Assembly (NCBI RefSeq): GCF_000282635.1
Contig: NZ_AKIW01000033.1
Coordinates: 1 to 64,000, forward strand
Reading direction: 5' to 3'
Length of the DNA stretch: 64,000 bases
Source: Variovorax sp. CF313
GTDB lineage: Bacteria; Pseudomonadota; Gammaproteobacteria; Burkholderiales; Burkholderiaceae_C
Of this stretch, positions 42,182 through 50,517 are shown piece after piece. Both the position numbers and the translations under genes were made by a program. Every line of letters begins with the position of its first letter. Position 1 is the first letter of the stretch. The notes under the pieces were generated by a model. The model did no database searches. It was given only the letters and a program-made list of their open reading frames with translations, and was not told the DNA's origin.

Positions 42182-42874
42182 ATGCAACCTGCTGCCCATT
42201 CCATCGGCGTTCTGCTCGTTGACGACCACAAGACGATGCTGTGGGGCCTGTCCAGGCTGATCGACGGGGAACAACCGCGCATGAAGGTGGTCGGCACCGC
42301 CAGCAGCTGCGAAGACGCCGTGGCGACGGCGGCAAGCCTCGCGCCCGATATCGTTGTGCTCGACCTGGACCTGGACGGCCATTGCGCCATCGACATCCTG
42401 CCCAGCCTCCTGTCGAACGAGGTGTCGCGCGTCTTCGTGCTCACCGCGGAGCGCGAACAGCGCATGCTCGACCTTGCCGTGCTGCACGGCGCCCGCGGCG
42501 TCATGCGCAAGGACGCTTCGGCACAGCAAGTCCTCGAGACCATCGAACGCGTCTACAACGGCGAGCTTTGCGTCGATCCGCAGACCATGGGCCGCGTCTT
42601 CTCCCAGTTGACCTCGGCGAAGAAGCCGCCGAAGGCCGACCCCGAAGCCGCCAAGCTGGCCAGCCTGACGCAGAAGGAGCGCGAGATCATCCGCGTCGTG
42701 GTGGCGGGCAGCGGCGCCTCGAACAAGGCGCTGGCCGCAAAGCTCTTCGTCACCGAGCACACGCTGCGCAACCATCTCACCTCGATCTACCAGAAGCTCG
42801 GCGTGACGAACCGCCTCGAGCTGTACATCCACGCGGTGAAGCATCAGCTCGACGCGACGGCTGTCGCGCACTGA
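42182..42874 (+). CDS. NarL/LuxR-family response regulator
   Basis: A 230-residue regulator. The receiver domain has LLVDDHKTMLWGL, phosphoacceptor D61 in IVVLDLDLDG and conserved Lys in MRKDASAQQ. The LuxR-type helix-turn-helix is LTQKEREIIRVVVAGSGASNKALAAKLF, then HTLRNHLTSIYQKLGVTNRLEL. It is the partner of the kinase just upstream, and it ends about 31 bases from the convergent tadC stop. Confidence 0.9.
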   Translation: MQPAAHSIGVLLVDDHKTMLWGLSRLIDGEQPRMKVVGTASSCEDAVATAASLAPDIVVLDLDLDGHCAIDILPSLLSNEVSRVFVLTAEREQRMLDLAVLHGARGVMRKDASAQQVLETIERVYNGELCVDPQTMGRVFSQLTSAKKPPKADPEAAKLASLTQKEREIIRVVVAGSGASNKALAAKLFVTEHTLRNHLTSIYQKLGVTNRLELYIHAVKHQLDATAVAH

Positions 42875-42905
42875 GCAGCCGCCGCGCCGGGTTGCCCCCC
42901 GGCCC

Positions 42906-43817
42906 TCAATGCCCGCCCAGCATCGGCCCGATCATCCGGACCATGCGGATGACCGCCGGCGTAAGAATGACCATCGAGATGCAGGGAAAGATGCACAGCA
43001 CCAGCGGCAGCAGCATCTTGGTCGGCACCTTGGCCGCCAGTTCTTCCGCGCGAACCTGCCGCTTGTGGCGCAGATCCTCGGAGAACACGCGCAGCGATTC
43101 GCCGATGCTGGTGCCGAAGCGGTCCGCCTGGGTCAGCATGGTCGCGAAGGTGGCTATCTCCTCCACGCCCGTGCGCAGCGCGAGGTTGCGCAGCGACTTC
43201 TCGCGCGTGCTGCCGGCGCGCATTTCGAGATTGGTCCAATGCAGTTCCTGCGCGAGGGCCGCGCTCTTGACCTGGATTTCCTCCGTGACCTTGGTCAGTC
43301 CGGCGTCCAGGCCTAGCCCGGCCTCGACGCACACGAGCATCAGGTCGGCGGCATCGGGAAAGTTATCGAATATTTCGCGGTGGCGCGCACGGACCAGCAG
43401 GTTCAGCACCACGTTGGGCAGGTAGCAGCCGGTCAGCGCCGCCACCGCGAGCCACAACATCATCACCGTGCCGCCCGCCGCACCCGCCGCCCGCATTCCC
43501 AGGAATGCGAGCGCGGCAAAGCCCAGCGGCAGCAGCGTCTTCATGCCGAAGTAGACGAGATAGGCGTCCGGGTAGCGGATGCCGGCGTTCAGGAACCGCA
43601 AGCGCAGCGGCGACAGGTCGGCGTCGCTGGTGGGCGACGACAACTGCGCGAAGGGGCCGACCAGCCGGACGGCGGTTTCGGTCCATGCCGACTTGCCGGC
43701 CGATGGCGCTACCGCCTGCAGGCGCTGCGCGGTGCGCGTTGGAGACAGCCAGGCCGCCACGCCGACGATGGCCAGCGACACGGCGAGGAAGACGAGGATG
43801 GGAAACAGCATGCTCAT
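42906..43817 (-). CDS. tadC: Tad secretion inner-membrane protein TadC
   Basis: A 303-residue GspF-domain membrane protein with hydrophobic segments at the N-terminus, centre and C-terminus. It has the sequence FPDAADLMLVCVEAGLGLDAGL, typical of TadC, followed by EELAAKVPTKMLLPLVLCIFPC. With TadB it forms the membrane platform for Flp pilus assembly. It is the last gene of the leftward tad operon, 12 bases after tadB. Confidence 0.9.
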   Translation of the reverse strand: MSMLFPILVFLAVSLAIVGVAAWLSPTRTAQRLQAVAPSAGKSAWTETAVRLVGPFAQLSSPTSDADLSPLRLRFLNAGIRYPDAYLVYFGMKTLLPLGFAALAFLGMRAAGAAGGTVMMLWLAVAALTGCYLPNVVLNLLVRARHREIFDNFPDAADLMLVCVEAGLGLDAGLTKVTEEIQVKSAALAQELHWTNLEMRAGSTREKSLRNLALRTGVEEIATFATMLTQADRFGTSIGESLRVFSEDLRHKRQVRAEELAAKVPTKMLLPLVLCIFPCISMVILTPAVIRMVRMIGPMLGGH

Positions 43818-43829
43818 GGTTCTTCTCCT

Positions 43830-44822
43830 TCAAACGCGAATCTTCACGATCTTGCGCAGGAGCACGATGCCCACGAGCATCAGCGCCAGCATCCACCGCA
43901 GGGCCGTCTGCCCGATCGGGTCCGTCCACAGCGGCGACATGAATGCGGGGTTGAACACGTTCATGAGCGCCGCCAGCGCGAAGGGCATGAGGCCCAGGAT
44001 CCAGGCCGACAGTCGCCCCTCGGCCGACAGCACACGCACCCGAGCAAGCAGCTTGAGCCGGTCGCGAATGAGCCGGCTCAGGTTGCTCAACACCTCTGTC
44101 AGGTTGCCGCCGGAGTCACGCTGTATCAGAACCGCCACCACGAAGTAGCGCAGATCGGTGAGCGGCACGCGTACGCTGAGATTGGTCAGCGCCTGCTGCA
44201 GCGAAACGCCGAAGTTGACCTCGTCGGCGACCATGCGGAACTCGCTGGCGATCGGGTCGGCCATTTCATCGCCGATCATCTGCACGCCGCTCGCGAACGA
44301 GTGCCCCGCGCGCAGGGCGCGCGTCACCAGGTCCAGCGCTTCCGGAAGCTGCTTCTCCATGCGGGCCAGCCGGCGGCTGCGCTGATGCTGCAGGTAGAGC
44401 ACCGGAAGCATCGCCGCACCGATACCGGCGGCGAGCGCCGGCAGCACAGGCTGGCGCGCCATCCACATCGTCGCGAAGAACGCGAACACGCCGAGCACGC
44501 CGCACGTCAGCAGGAAGCTGGAGACCGTCCATTCCAGCCCCGCCTGCAGGATGAAGCGATCCAGCCGGTGCGCCCGCGGCAGCGTCAGCAGCATGCGCTG
44601 CAGCCACGGCACCTCGCTGAGCATGCGCTCCTTGGCCAGGTGGGCCTGCGACGTGCGGTCGATCGCCGCGGAAAACGCCTGCAGCCGCTTCTCGATCTTG
44701 CGCGCCTCGGGCCCCTTGTAGGAGCGCCACAGCAGGTACAGGCCCTCGATCACCAGCAGCACGGTCACGAAGACCAGCACGGCGGCAGTGATGAGCGCAT
44801 TGCCGCCCAGGTTGTTGAACAT
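43830..44822 (-). CDS. tadB: Tad secretion inner-membrane protein TadB
   Basis: A 330-residue GspF-domain protein. The N-terminal segment is ALITAAVLVFVTVLLVIEGLYLL, and the GspF core has LPEALDLVTRALRAGHSFASGVQMI and QRDSGGNLTEVLSNLSRLIRDRLKLL. It is the partner of TadC. Nine bases separate it from the cpaF stop. Confidence 0.92.
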   Translation of the reverse strand: MFNNLGGNALITAAVLVFVTVLLVIEGLYLLWRSYKGPEARKIEKRLQAFSAAIDRTSQAHLAKERMLSEVPWLQRMLLTLPRAHRLDRFILQAGLEWTVSSFLLTCGVLGVFAFFATMWMARQPVLPALAAGIGAAMLPVLYLQHQRSRRLARMEKQLPEALDLVTRALRAGHSFASGVQMIGDEMADPIASEFRMVADEVNFGVSLQQALTNLSVRVPLTDLRYFVVAVLIQRDSGGNLTEVLSNLSRLIRDRLKLLARVRVLSAEGRLSAWILGLMPFALAALMNVFNPAFMSPLWTDPIGQTALRWMLALMLVGIVLLRKIVKIRV

Positions 44823-44831
44823 GATCGCCTC

Positions 44832-46202
44832 CTATTCGTAGTGCTTGCCCGGCTCGAACATGGTGTCGGGCAGGTCGACGCCGTAGGCATGCAGCCGTTC
44901 CGCGAATTTCGGCCTGACACCGGTCGCCTGGAAATGGCCGCGCACCTGGCCGTCGGGCCCCATGCCGGTCTGGTGGAAGGTAAAGATCTCCTGCATGGTG
45001 ACCACCTCCCCTTCCATGCCGGTGATCTCCTGGATGCTGGTGACCTTGCGCCGCCCGTCGACCAGCCGCAGGACCTGGACGACCACCGTGATGGCCGAGG
45101 CGATCTGCTGGCGCACGGTGCGGTGCGGCAGGTTCAGGTTCGCCATGCCGATCATGTTCTCCAGCCGCGCCAGCGCATCGCGCGGCGTGTTGGCGTGGAT
45201 GGTGGTGAGCGAGCCTTCGTGGCCGGTGTTCATCGCCTGCAGCATGTCGACCGCCTCTGCGCCGCGCACTTCGCCGATGACGATGCGGTCGGGCCGCATG
45301 CGCAGCGCGTTGCGCACCAGCGCACGCTGCGTGATCTCGCCCTTGCCCTCGATGTTCATCGGCCGCGTTTCCATGCGCGCCACGTGCGGCTGCTGCAGCT
45401 GGAGTTCCGCGGCGTCCTCGATGGTGATGATGCGTTCGGTCGGCGGAATGAACCCCGAGAGAATGTTCAGCAACGTGGTCTTGCCCGCGCCCGTGCCGCC
45501 GGAGATGAGCATGTTCACCTTCGCCTGGGCCAGCCCCTCGAGCATCTGCGCCATCGGCGGCGTCAGCGTCTTGAGCTCGTTCACGAGGTTCTCCATGCGC
45601 AGCGGAATCTTCGCGAAACGCCGGATCGACATCATCGGCCCATCGAGCGCCACCGGCGCAATGACCGCATTGACGCGCGAACCGTCGGGCAGCCGCGCAT
45701 CGACCATCGGGCTGGACTCGTCGATGCGCCGCCCCACCAGCGAGACGATCTTGTCGATGATGCGCAGCAGGTGCTTCTCGTCGGTGAAGCTCACATTGGT
45801 CAGCTCCAGCCGGCCTCGCCGCTCGACGTAGACCTTCTCGTGCGAATTGACCAGGATGTCCGAGACTGACGGATCGGCCATCAGCAGCTCGATCGGCCCG
45901 AACCCGAGCATCTCGTGCTGGATGTCGCGGATCAGCGTGCGGCGCTCGATGTCGTTGAGCGCCTCGGGCTCCTCCTGCAGCAGCCGCGCGACCATGGTCG
46001 AGATTTCCTGGCGCAGCACGTCGGGCTTCAGGGTTTCGAGCGCCGCGAGGTCGAAGCGGTCGAGCAGCTTCAGGTGCATGCGCTCCTTCAGCAGCTTGTA
46101 GGCATCCGACGCAAAGGGCGAGGTGGTCAGGTCGGCGGCGTGCGGCGCCTGCCCGTGGCCGGGGTCGGTCTCGACCGCATTGAGCTGTTCTCTGAATGAC
46201 AT
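44832..46202 (-). CDS. cpaF: Tad pilus assembly ATPase CpaF/TadA
   Basis: A 456-residue secretion ATPase. Walker A is GGTGAGKTT (235-243), the aspartate box is [12 protein letters not shown], Walker B is [15 protein letters not shown], and the His box lies in [20 protein letters not shown]. The N-terminal domain contains [19 protein letters not shown]. It powers Flp pilus extension and probably retraction. It is encoded between cpaE and tadB. Confidence 0.95.
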   Translation of the reverse strand: MSFREQLNAVETDPGHGQAPHAADLTTSPFASDAYKLLKERMHLKLLDRFDLAALETLKPDVLRQEISTMVARLLQEEPEALNDIERRTLIRDIQHEMLGFGPIELLMADPSVSDILVNSHEKVYVERRGRLELTNVSFTDEKHLLRIIDKIVSLVGRRIDESSPMVDARLPDGSRVNAVIAPVALDGPMMSIRRFAKIPLRMENLVNELKTLTPPMAQMLEGLAQAKVNMLISGGTGAGKTTLLNILSGFIPPTERIITIEDAAELQLQQPHVARMETRPMNIEGKGEITQRALVRNALRMRPDRIVIGEVRGAEAVDMLQAMNTGHEGSLTTIHANTPRDALARLENMIGMANLNLPHRTVRQQIASAITVVVQVLRLVDGRRKVTSIQEITGMEGEVVTMQEIFTFHQTGMGPDGQVRGHFQATGVRPKFAERLHAYGVDLPDTMFEPGKHYE

Positions 46203-46238
46203 GGGAACCTGCCTTGCTGTTGAAGAATGGATCGGAAC

Positions 46239-47390
46239 TCAGGCCCGACGGAAGAGTCGCCCGATGAAACCGGGCGCCGCTTCCTGCCGCGGGCTGAGCG
46301 TGTGAGCGATTTCGGCGAGCCGCTTGGCGAGCGCGCTGCCACGCGACATCTCCACCAGCGGCACGCCCTGGTTGATGGACGCATCCACGTCCTTGCCACC
46401 GTCCGGCACGATCGTGAGCGTTGCCCCGACGAGCGAGCGGCGCATGTCCGACAGCCCGATCTCCCCGCCCCCGGCGCTGCGGTTCACGAGCAGCTCGACC
46501 TTGCCGGGCGCGTAGTCCAGCGACTTGAACACGTGCATCAGGCGCGTCACGTTGCGGATATGCGGAAGGCTCGGCTGCAGTACAGGAAAGATGCGGTCCG
46601 CGCGATCCAGCACGCGGATTGCAAGCGTGTCGATGCGCGGGCCGAGGTCGAACAGCACGAAGTCGTACATCGAGAGTGCGACCTGCAGGATCGCATCGAT
46701 GTGCTCGGCCTTGACGTCCATCGCTCGCGAAAGATCGTCGGGGGCGGGCAGGATGCTGAAGCCCGGCGCCACGCGCACCACACTCGCTGCGAGCAGGGAG
46801 GCGTCGAGGCGGCCGATGTCGCGCGCGACGTCGGCCATCGTGGAACTCGGGCGCATGTCGCTCACATAAGACAGCGCATCGCCGAACTGCAGGTTCAGGT
46901 CGATCAGCAGCACCGAGCGCTCGCGCGAGAGCTGGTACGCGATGTTGGTCGCGAGAAAGGTCGATCCGCTGCCGCCCTTGCAGGGCATGAATGCCACCAC
47001 CTGGCCGGGGCTGCGCGCCTGTGTGCTGGCCATCTTGAGCGCGATGCGCTCGACGGCGGCTTCGAGCGCGACCGCGTCGGAGGGCGACGGCAGCACTTCG
47101 CGCACGCCAGCGCGCATTGCGTGGATCAGGAACTCTGGTGTCTGCATGGCGCACAGCAGCACCACCGCGATCGCCGGGTGCTGCAGCGTGAGCTTTTCCA
47201 CCAGTGCCAGCTCCTGGAGATCGCAGCACATGCCGTCGACAAGCAACAGTTCGGGGGCCGCCTTCTCGACGACCCACTGCATGCGGCTCTTGCCGCCTTC
47301 GAACAGCGACACCTGATGGGAGCGCGCCTCGAGGACCTTGCGCATGTCCTGGAGGTGATTCGGATTGGGGGAGATGATGGCGATTTTCAT
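46239..47390 (-). CDS. cpaE: Tad pilus localisation ATPase-like protein CpaE/TadZ
   Basis: A 383-residue protein with an atypical receiver-like N-terminal domain (about 1-125) and a ParA/MinD-type domain: CKGGSGSTFLATNIAYQLS as deviant Walker A, LLIDLNLQFGDALSYV, and FVLFDLGPRIDTLAIRVLD. TadZ places the pilus machine at a defined cell site. The receiver half lacks a clear phosphoacceptor aspartate context. Confidence 0.9.
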   Translation of the reverse strand: MKIAIISPNPNHLQDMRKVLEARSHQVSLFEGGKSRMQWVVEKAAPELLLVDGMCCDLQELALVEKLTLQHPAIAVVLLCAMQTPEFLIHAMRAGVREVLPSPSDAVALEAAVERIALKMASTQARSPGQVVAFMPCKGGSGSTFLATNIAYQLSRERSVLLIDLNLQFGDALSYVSDMRPSSTMADVARDIGRLDASLLAASVVRVAPGFSILPAPDDLSRAMDVKAEHIDAILQVALSMYDFVLFDLGPRIDTLAIRVLDRADRIFPVLQPSLPHIRNVTRLMHVFKSLDYAPGKVELLVNRSAGGGEIGLSDMRRSLVGATLTIVPDGGKDVDASINQGVPLVEMSRGSALAKRLAEIAHTLSPRQEAAPGFIGRLFRRA

Positions 47391-47418
47391 GATGATGTGG
47401 CCCGGAGTTAAGTGCAGA

Positions 47419-47862
47419 CTAGGAACAGACGGCGCTGCTGTTCGGGTCCTGCCCCATGATTTCGCGCGGCAGGTAGGTGGAAAAGCCCGGCATCGGGATC
47501 GGAGAATGTGTTCCGAATCCGATGGGCGAAATCCATTGGTAGTCGAGATCGACGATGCGGACGTTCACGCCGCTGCAATTGGCGGCAGTACAGCTCGCAC
47601 TGATGCTGCCTGCCGCGTCGTACCAGTCGATGGTGACATTGGCAGCCGTCAATTGCGGCAGGAATTTCTGCATGTTGGAAAGTACGACGGTGGCATTCCG
47701 GTCGCACACGACGGCAGCGCGAGCGCCCCAACGGGTAGCCTCGTTCGCCGCATTCCAAGTCCACAACATGCGCGAAAAATCGATGATGCCCAGAAGGAAT
47801 GTCAAAAATATCATCAGCACCAGCGCAAACTCCACCGCGGTTGAGCCTGATTGTTTTTTCAT
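47419..47862 (-). CDS. TadE/TadF-like pseudopilin
   Basis: A 147-residue protein with a TadE-type N-terminus: KKQSGSTAVEFALVLMIFLT, with Gly before the helix and Glu at +5. The body has four or more cysteines (for example CTAANCSG). The start overlaps the stop of the neighbouring tadE. It is probably a minor pseudopilin processed by the CpaA peptidase. Confidence 0.85.
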   Translation of the reverse strand: MKKQSGSTAVEFALVLMIFLTFLLGIIDFSRMLWTWNAANEATRWGARAAVVCDRNATVVLSNMQKFLPQLTAANVTIDWYDAAGSISASCTAANCSGVNVRIVDLDYQWISPIGFGTHSPIPMPGFSTYLPREIMGQDPNSSAVCS

Positions 47863-48311
47863 AGCGGTCCCCGCATCGTGGCAGTGATGTCAGCGTAATT
47901 GACCGTACCGAAAGTCAACCCAAACGCACTATTTATCAATGGCACAAATTTGTAGCAAGGTGGCGCCGAAGTTGCGCAACCCGCTATTTTTACCGTGACC
48001 GTGTTGATGACCGGGTTTGCGCCATTCAACTGCCATACAGGGTCTTTGACCTGATCCAGTGCAAGGCCGAGTGCCAGAGGTACACCACTATTGGCGAGGT
48101 TTCCGTACACCACAAGATTTTTTGATTCGGTAATCTTTGTACCGGGGCTTTGGGTGGATAAGTAGCGAGCGGCATCACGTACCGATTTGGTCAGCGTGTT
48201 GTACTGATAGAGCGCCCGGCTGAATTCCGTGGTGATGAAGGTGAGTATCAGCAGCAAGGGCAGTATCAGGGCAAACTCCACGAGTGCTGTTCCAGCTTGT
48301 TCATGTTTCAT
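47859..48311 (-). CDS. tadE: TadE-like pseudopilin
   Basis: A 150-residue protein with N-terminus MKHEQAGTALVEFALILPLLLILTF, a TadE-family prepilin-like helix with the conserved Glu. The body is lower in GC than the flanking tad genes. It lies nine bases after the TadG-like gene and overlaps the next TadE-like gene (ATGA). Confidence 0.88.
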   Translation of the reverse strand: MKHEQAGTALVEFALILPLLLILTFITTEFSRALYQYNTLTKSVRDAARYLSTQSPGTKITESKNLVVYGNLANSGVPLALGLALDQVKDPVWQLNGANPVINTVTVKIAGCATSAPPCYKFVPLINSAFGLTFGTVNYADITATMRGPL

Positions 48312-48320
48312 AAGGCCTCC

Positions 48321-49556
48321 TCATTGAACCAAGGCAGGCACGAGTGGGCCGCCGAGCCCACCGACCACCCCTATGGTCGAGCAGGGGCTGCTGGGGCTGT
48401 CTGCCTGCCCGAGATATTCCACCCACATTTTCTGGCCCGGACCACCACCGCTTTTTATCGGATGCAGTAGCAGAATGCAGGCCATGCTGTCAATCTTCAG
48501 CGTGCCATTTCCACCAAGCCCATCAAAACCCACGCAATCAACGACCGGCGCCACCACGATTCTGCGATCCGCACCTACGGTACTTAGCGAACCCGAATAA
48601 GTTTTCCCCCCGGTTTGCAAGCCTGTGGTATCTGGGGCCTTTTTATCTCCTTGGTAGGGCGCATTGATTGCGCGTTTTGCAAGAAACTGGGGATACTTAT
48701 TGGGATAGGGAGGTTGCGCCGGTGCCGTGTCCAAATACCAGGCATAACCAGTGAGATCAGGAATTCCATCAGTGGTGGGGCCACCGCTTCCCTGATAAAT
48801 GCCAAAGCGGGTGTTGTAGGCAAAAGCGGCGCTGCCATTGTTGCCGGGCTTGCCGGCGACCGTATTGCTTCCTGGCAGGGCGCACTGGCCTTCTCCCTTC
48901 AACACGTCCTTGAGTTCCTTCGCGCCTCCACCATTGGCGGTAAAGTCGAGCCAGCGAAATTGGCCGGTTACCGCGTCATCGCTACCAACGGCCCCGGCCA
49001 GCCACTCACCCGGGTGATAAGTGGGAGTCCTTCTGCAAAGACCTACCGGAATCGCGCAGTTGGTTTGTGAGGGAGCACGCGAGGCCACGGCCAGCGCCGC
49101 AACGCTTTGAGTCGCTCCCAGTGCGGGATTGCCCGAAGAAGCTGCCGCTACCTGCAACAGCCATGGCTGCATTCCCGATTTGGTATGCACGCATTTCGCA
49201 TATCTGGCGTTGGCCACCGGGGCGAATGTGTGGCTATAGGAGCCAATCAGCGTGTCGCTGAAAGTGACATCGGCTGCAACGATGCCAGCAGCTTCGCCCT
49301 GAAAGTGAATCTTATTGAGATTGCCCGACGCCATGCCCGCATTGGTGGCGCGAGTCAAAGCGTCGCTAGCGCCGTCAAGTTCCTGTGCTGCTGCCAGGGC
49401 ACAGCTGTCCATAGCAGTCTGCAACTCCGTCTTCACGACGAAGAGGCGGCCGAAGTCCAGCGCAATGCCCATGAATCCGAGGAGGACCAACAGGACCAGC
49501 GCGACGGTAATGATCACCGCGCCGCTTTGGCGGTGGCCGGAAGTGTGGACTTTCAT
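48321..49556 (-). CDS. tadG: TadG-like protein (Tad_N domain)
   Basis: A 411-residue protein with an N-terminal Tad_N helix: GAVIITVALVLLVLLGFMGIALDFGRLFVVKTELQ, then AMDSCALAAAQELDG. The rest is a long extracytoplasmic domain with several cysteines and low similarity to anything recognised. The ATG at 49556 has AGGAAG six bases upstream; an in-frame ATG at 49574 lacks one. Its downstream half is visibly richer in A and T than its neighbours. Confidence 0.85.
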   Translation of the reverse strand: MKVHTSGHRQSGAVIITVALVLLVLLGFMGIALDFGRLFVVKTELQTAMDSCALAAAQELDGASDALTRATNAGMASGNLNKIHFQGEAAGIVAADVTFSDTLIGSYSHTFAPVANARYAKCVHTKSGMQPWLLQVAAASSGNPALGATQSVAALAVASRAPSQTNCAIPVGLCRRTPTYHPGEWLAGAVGSDDAVTGQFRWLDFTANGGGAKELKDVLKGEGQCALPGSNTVAGKPGNNGSAAFAYNTRFGIYQGSGGPTTDGIPDLTGYAWYLDTAPAQPPYPNKYPQFLAKRAINAPYQGDKKAPDTTGLQTGGKTYSGSLSTVGADRRIVVAPVVDCVGFDGLGGNGTLKIDSMACILLLHPIKSGGGPGQKMWVEYLGQADSPSSPCSTIGVVGGLGGPLVPALVQ

Positions 49557-49602
49557 GATCGGCTTCCTGTGCAATGGTGTCAGTTCGGAAAAGTCCGGCG
49601 CT

Positions 49603-49779
49603 TCAGCCGCAATTCACGCCGCCAAGGCAGGTGCGGACGAGATCGACAAGATCGCTTAGGTTCGTGTCCGTGACCAGCGGCTGCAATTCGACGACCAGCA
49701 GGATCGAGATCACGGCAATGATCAGCGCGTACTCCATCACTTGGGCACCGCTCTCATTCCGCAGGAATGACTTGAACAT
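49603..49779 (-). CDS. flp: Flp-type pilin
   Basis: A 58-residue Flp prepilin with processing site NESG|AQVMEYALIIAVISILLVV (G11/A12; Glu-Tyr at +5/+6). Two C-terminal cysteines (TCLGGVNCG) could form a disulphide. The ATG at 49779 has AGGTG upstream. It is paralogous to the pilin at 49871. Confidence 0.92.
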   Translation of the reverse strand: MFKSFLRNESGAQVMEYALIIAVISILLVVELQPLVTDTNLSDLVDLVRTCLGGVNCG

Positions 49780-49870
49780 GATGAGCACCTCGCTTTGGGC
49801 TGGACGGCGGCGGGCAACGGACAAGCCGGCTCCGCCACCGCCGTCGTTCCAGTAAATGCGATTACCTGGC

Positions 49871-50086
49871 TTAAGGGTTGCAGACGGCCATATTGCCTTG
49901 GAGGCAAGCGGCCACGCGTTGAATGAAGGTTGTGAAGTAACCTCCGGTGGTCAGGCCCTGCAGCGCAATGACGAGGGCGATCGACACGACTGCGATGATG
50001 AGCGCGTACTCGATAACTTGCGCACCGTCCTCTTCCTTGGCGAACGAGGACATGAAGTTGCCGGCACGGACAAAAAGTTGGTTCAT
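49871..50086 (-). CDS. flp: Flp-type pilin
   Basis: A 71-residue Flp prepilin with a longer leader and processing site EEDG|AQVIEYALIIAVVSIALVI (G21/A22). The C-terminal pair ACLQGNMAVC matches that of the neighbouring pilin. An AAGGTG lies five bases before the ATG. Either of the two could be the major subunit; the region 50087-50209 between it and the lipoprotein gene is gene-free and fairly AT-rich. Confidence 0.92.
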   Translation of the reverse strand: MNQLFVRAGNFMSSFAKEEDGAQVIEYALIIAVVSIALVIALQGLTTGGYFTTFIQRVAACLQGNMAVCNP

Positions 50087-50209
50087 TTTTTCACCTTTGA
50101 ATTGCAGTAAGAAAACAAGAAAATCTTGCATTGGCTCTTGGGTTGATTGACTTCTATCTTTGTGTGGCAACTCCTTTCTGTTCGAATTCAAGAATCGTTC
50201 GAGGGCCGC

Positions 50210-50506
50210 CTAACGACCCCCACCGCCGCTATCTCCACTACCAATCCCGCCACCGATGTTGATGACGTTCACCGCCGGCGGCGGCGCCTTGTAGGACTTC
50301 TGGTACTGCACCATCGACTCGCGCGCCGCGCGGCCGTCCATGCCCGCGACGGGGTCGCCGTCCCGGCCTGCATCGGGATTGATCGTCATCTTCCTTTTCG
50401 CGTCACGCACCGCATCGCCAAAGCGCGCGTCGTAGTTGGGAGTGACGTGGGAGCATCCGGTGCCCAGGAGCAGCATCAGCGCGAGAGTGGTCGACTTGAT
50501 GAACAT
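50210..50506 (-). CDS. Tad-locus lipoprotein
   Basis: A 98-residue lipoprotein with lipobox LLGTGC (about 18-23). The mature part has NYDARFGDAVRDAKRKMTIN and ends in a Gly-rich tail (GGGIGSGDSGGGG). The first mature segment weakly resembles the CpaD/RcpB-type proteins that help the secretin, but this is by eye. GAGGAG lies eight bases before the ATG at 50506; the stop of cpaC is just upstream. Confidence 0.75.
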   Translation of the reverse strand: MFIKSTTLALMLLLGTGCSHVTPNYDARFGDAVRDAKRKMTINPDAGRDGDPVAGMDGRAARESMVQYQKSYKAPPPAVNVINIGGGIGSGDSGGGGR

Positions 50507-50517
50507 GGTGTTGCTCC

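Noticed and set aside
43380..45869. 829-codon plus-strand frame across tadB/cpaF
   Set aside because: Antisense to three recognised tad genes; His/Arg/Gln-rich composition typical of shadows.
44266..47277. 1003-codon minus-strand frame across cpaE/cpaF/tadB
   Set aside because: Wrong frame of the same strand; the true proteins lie in the other frames with all their motifs.
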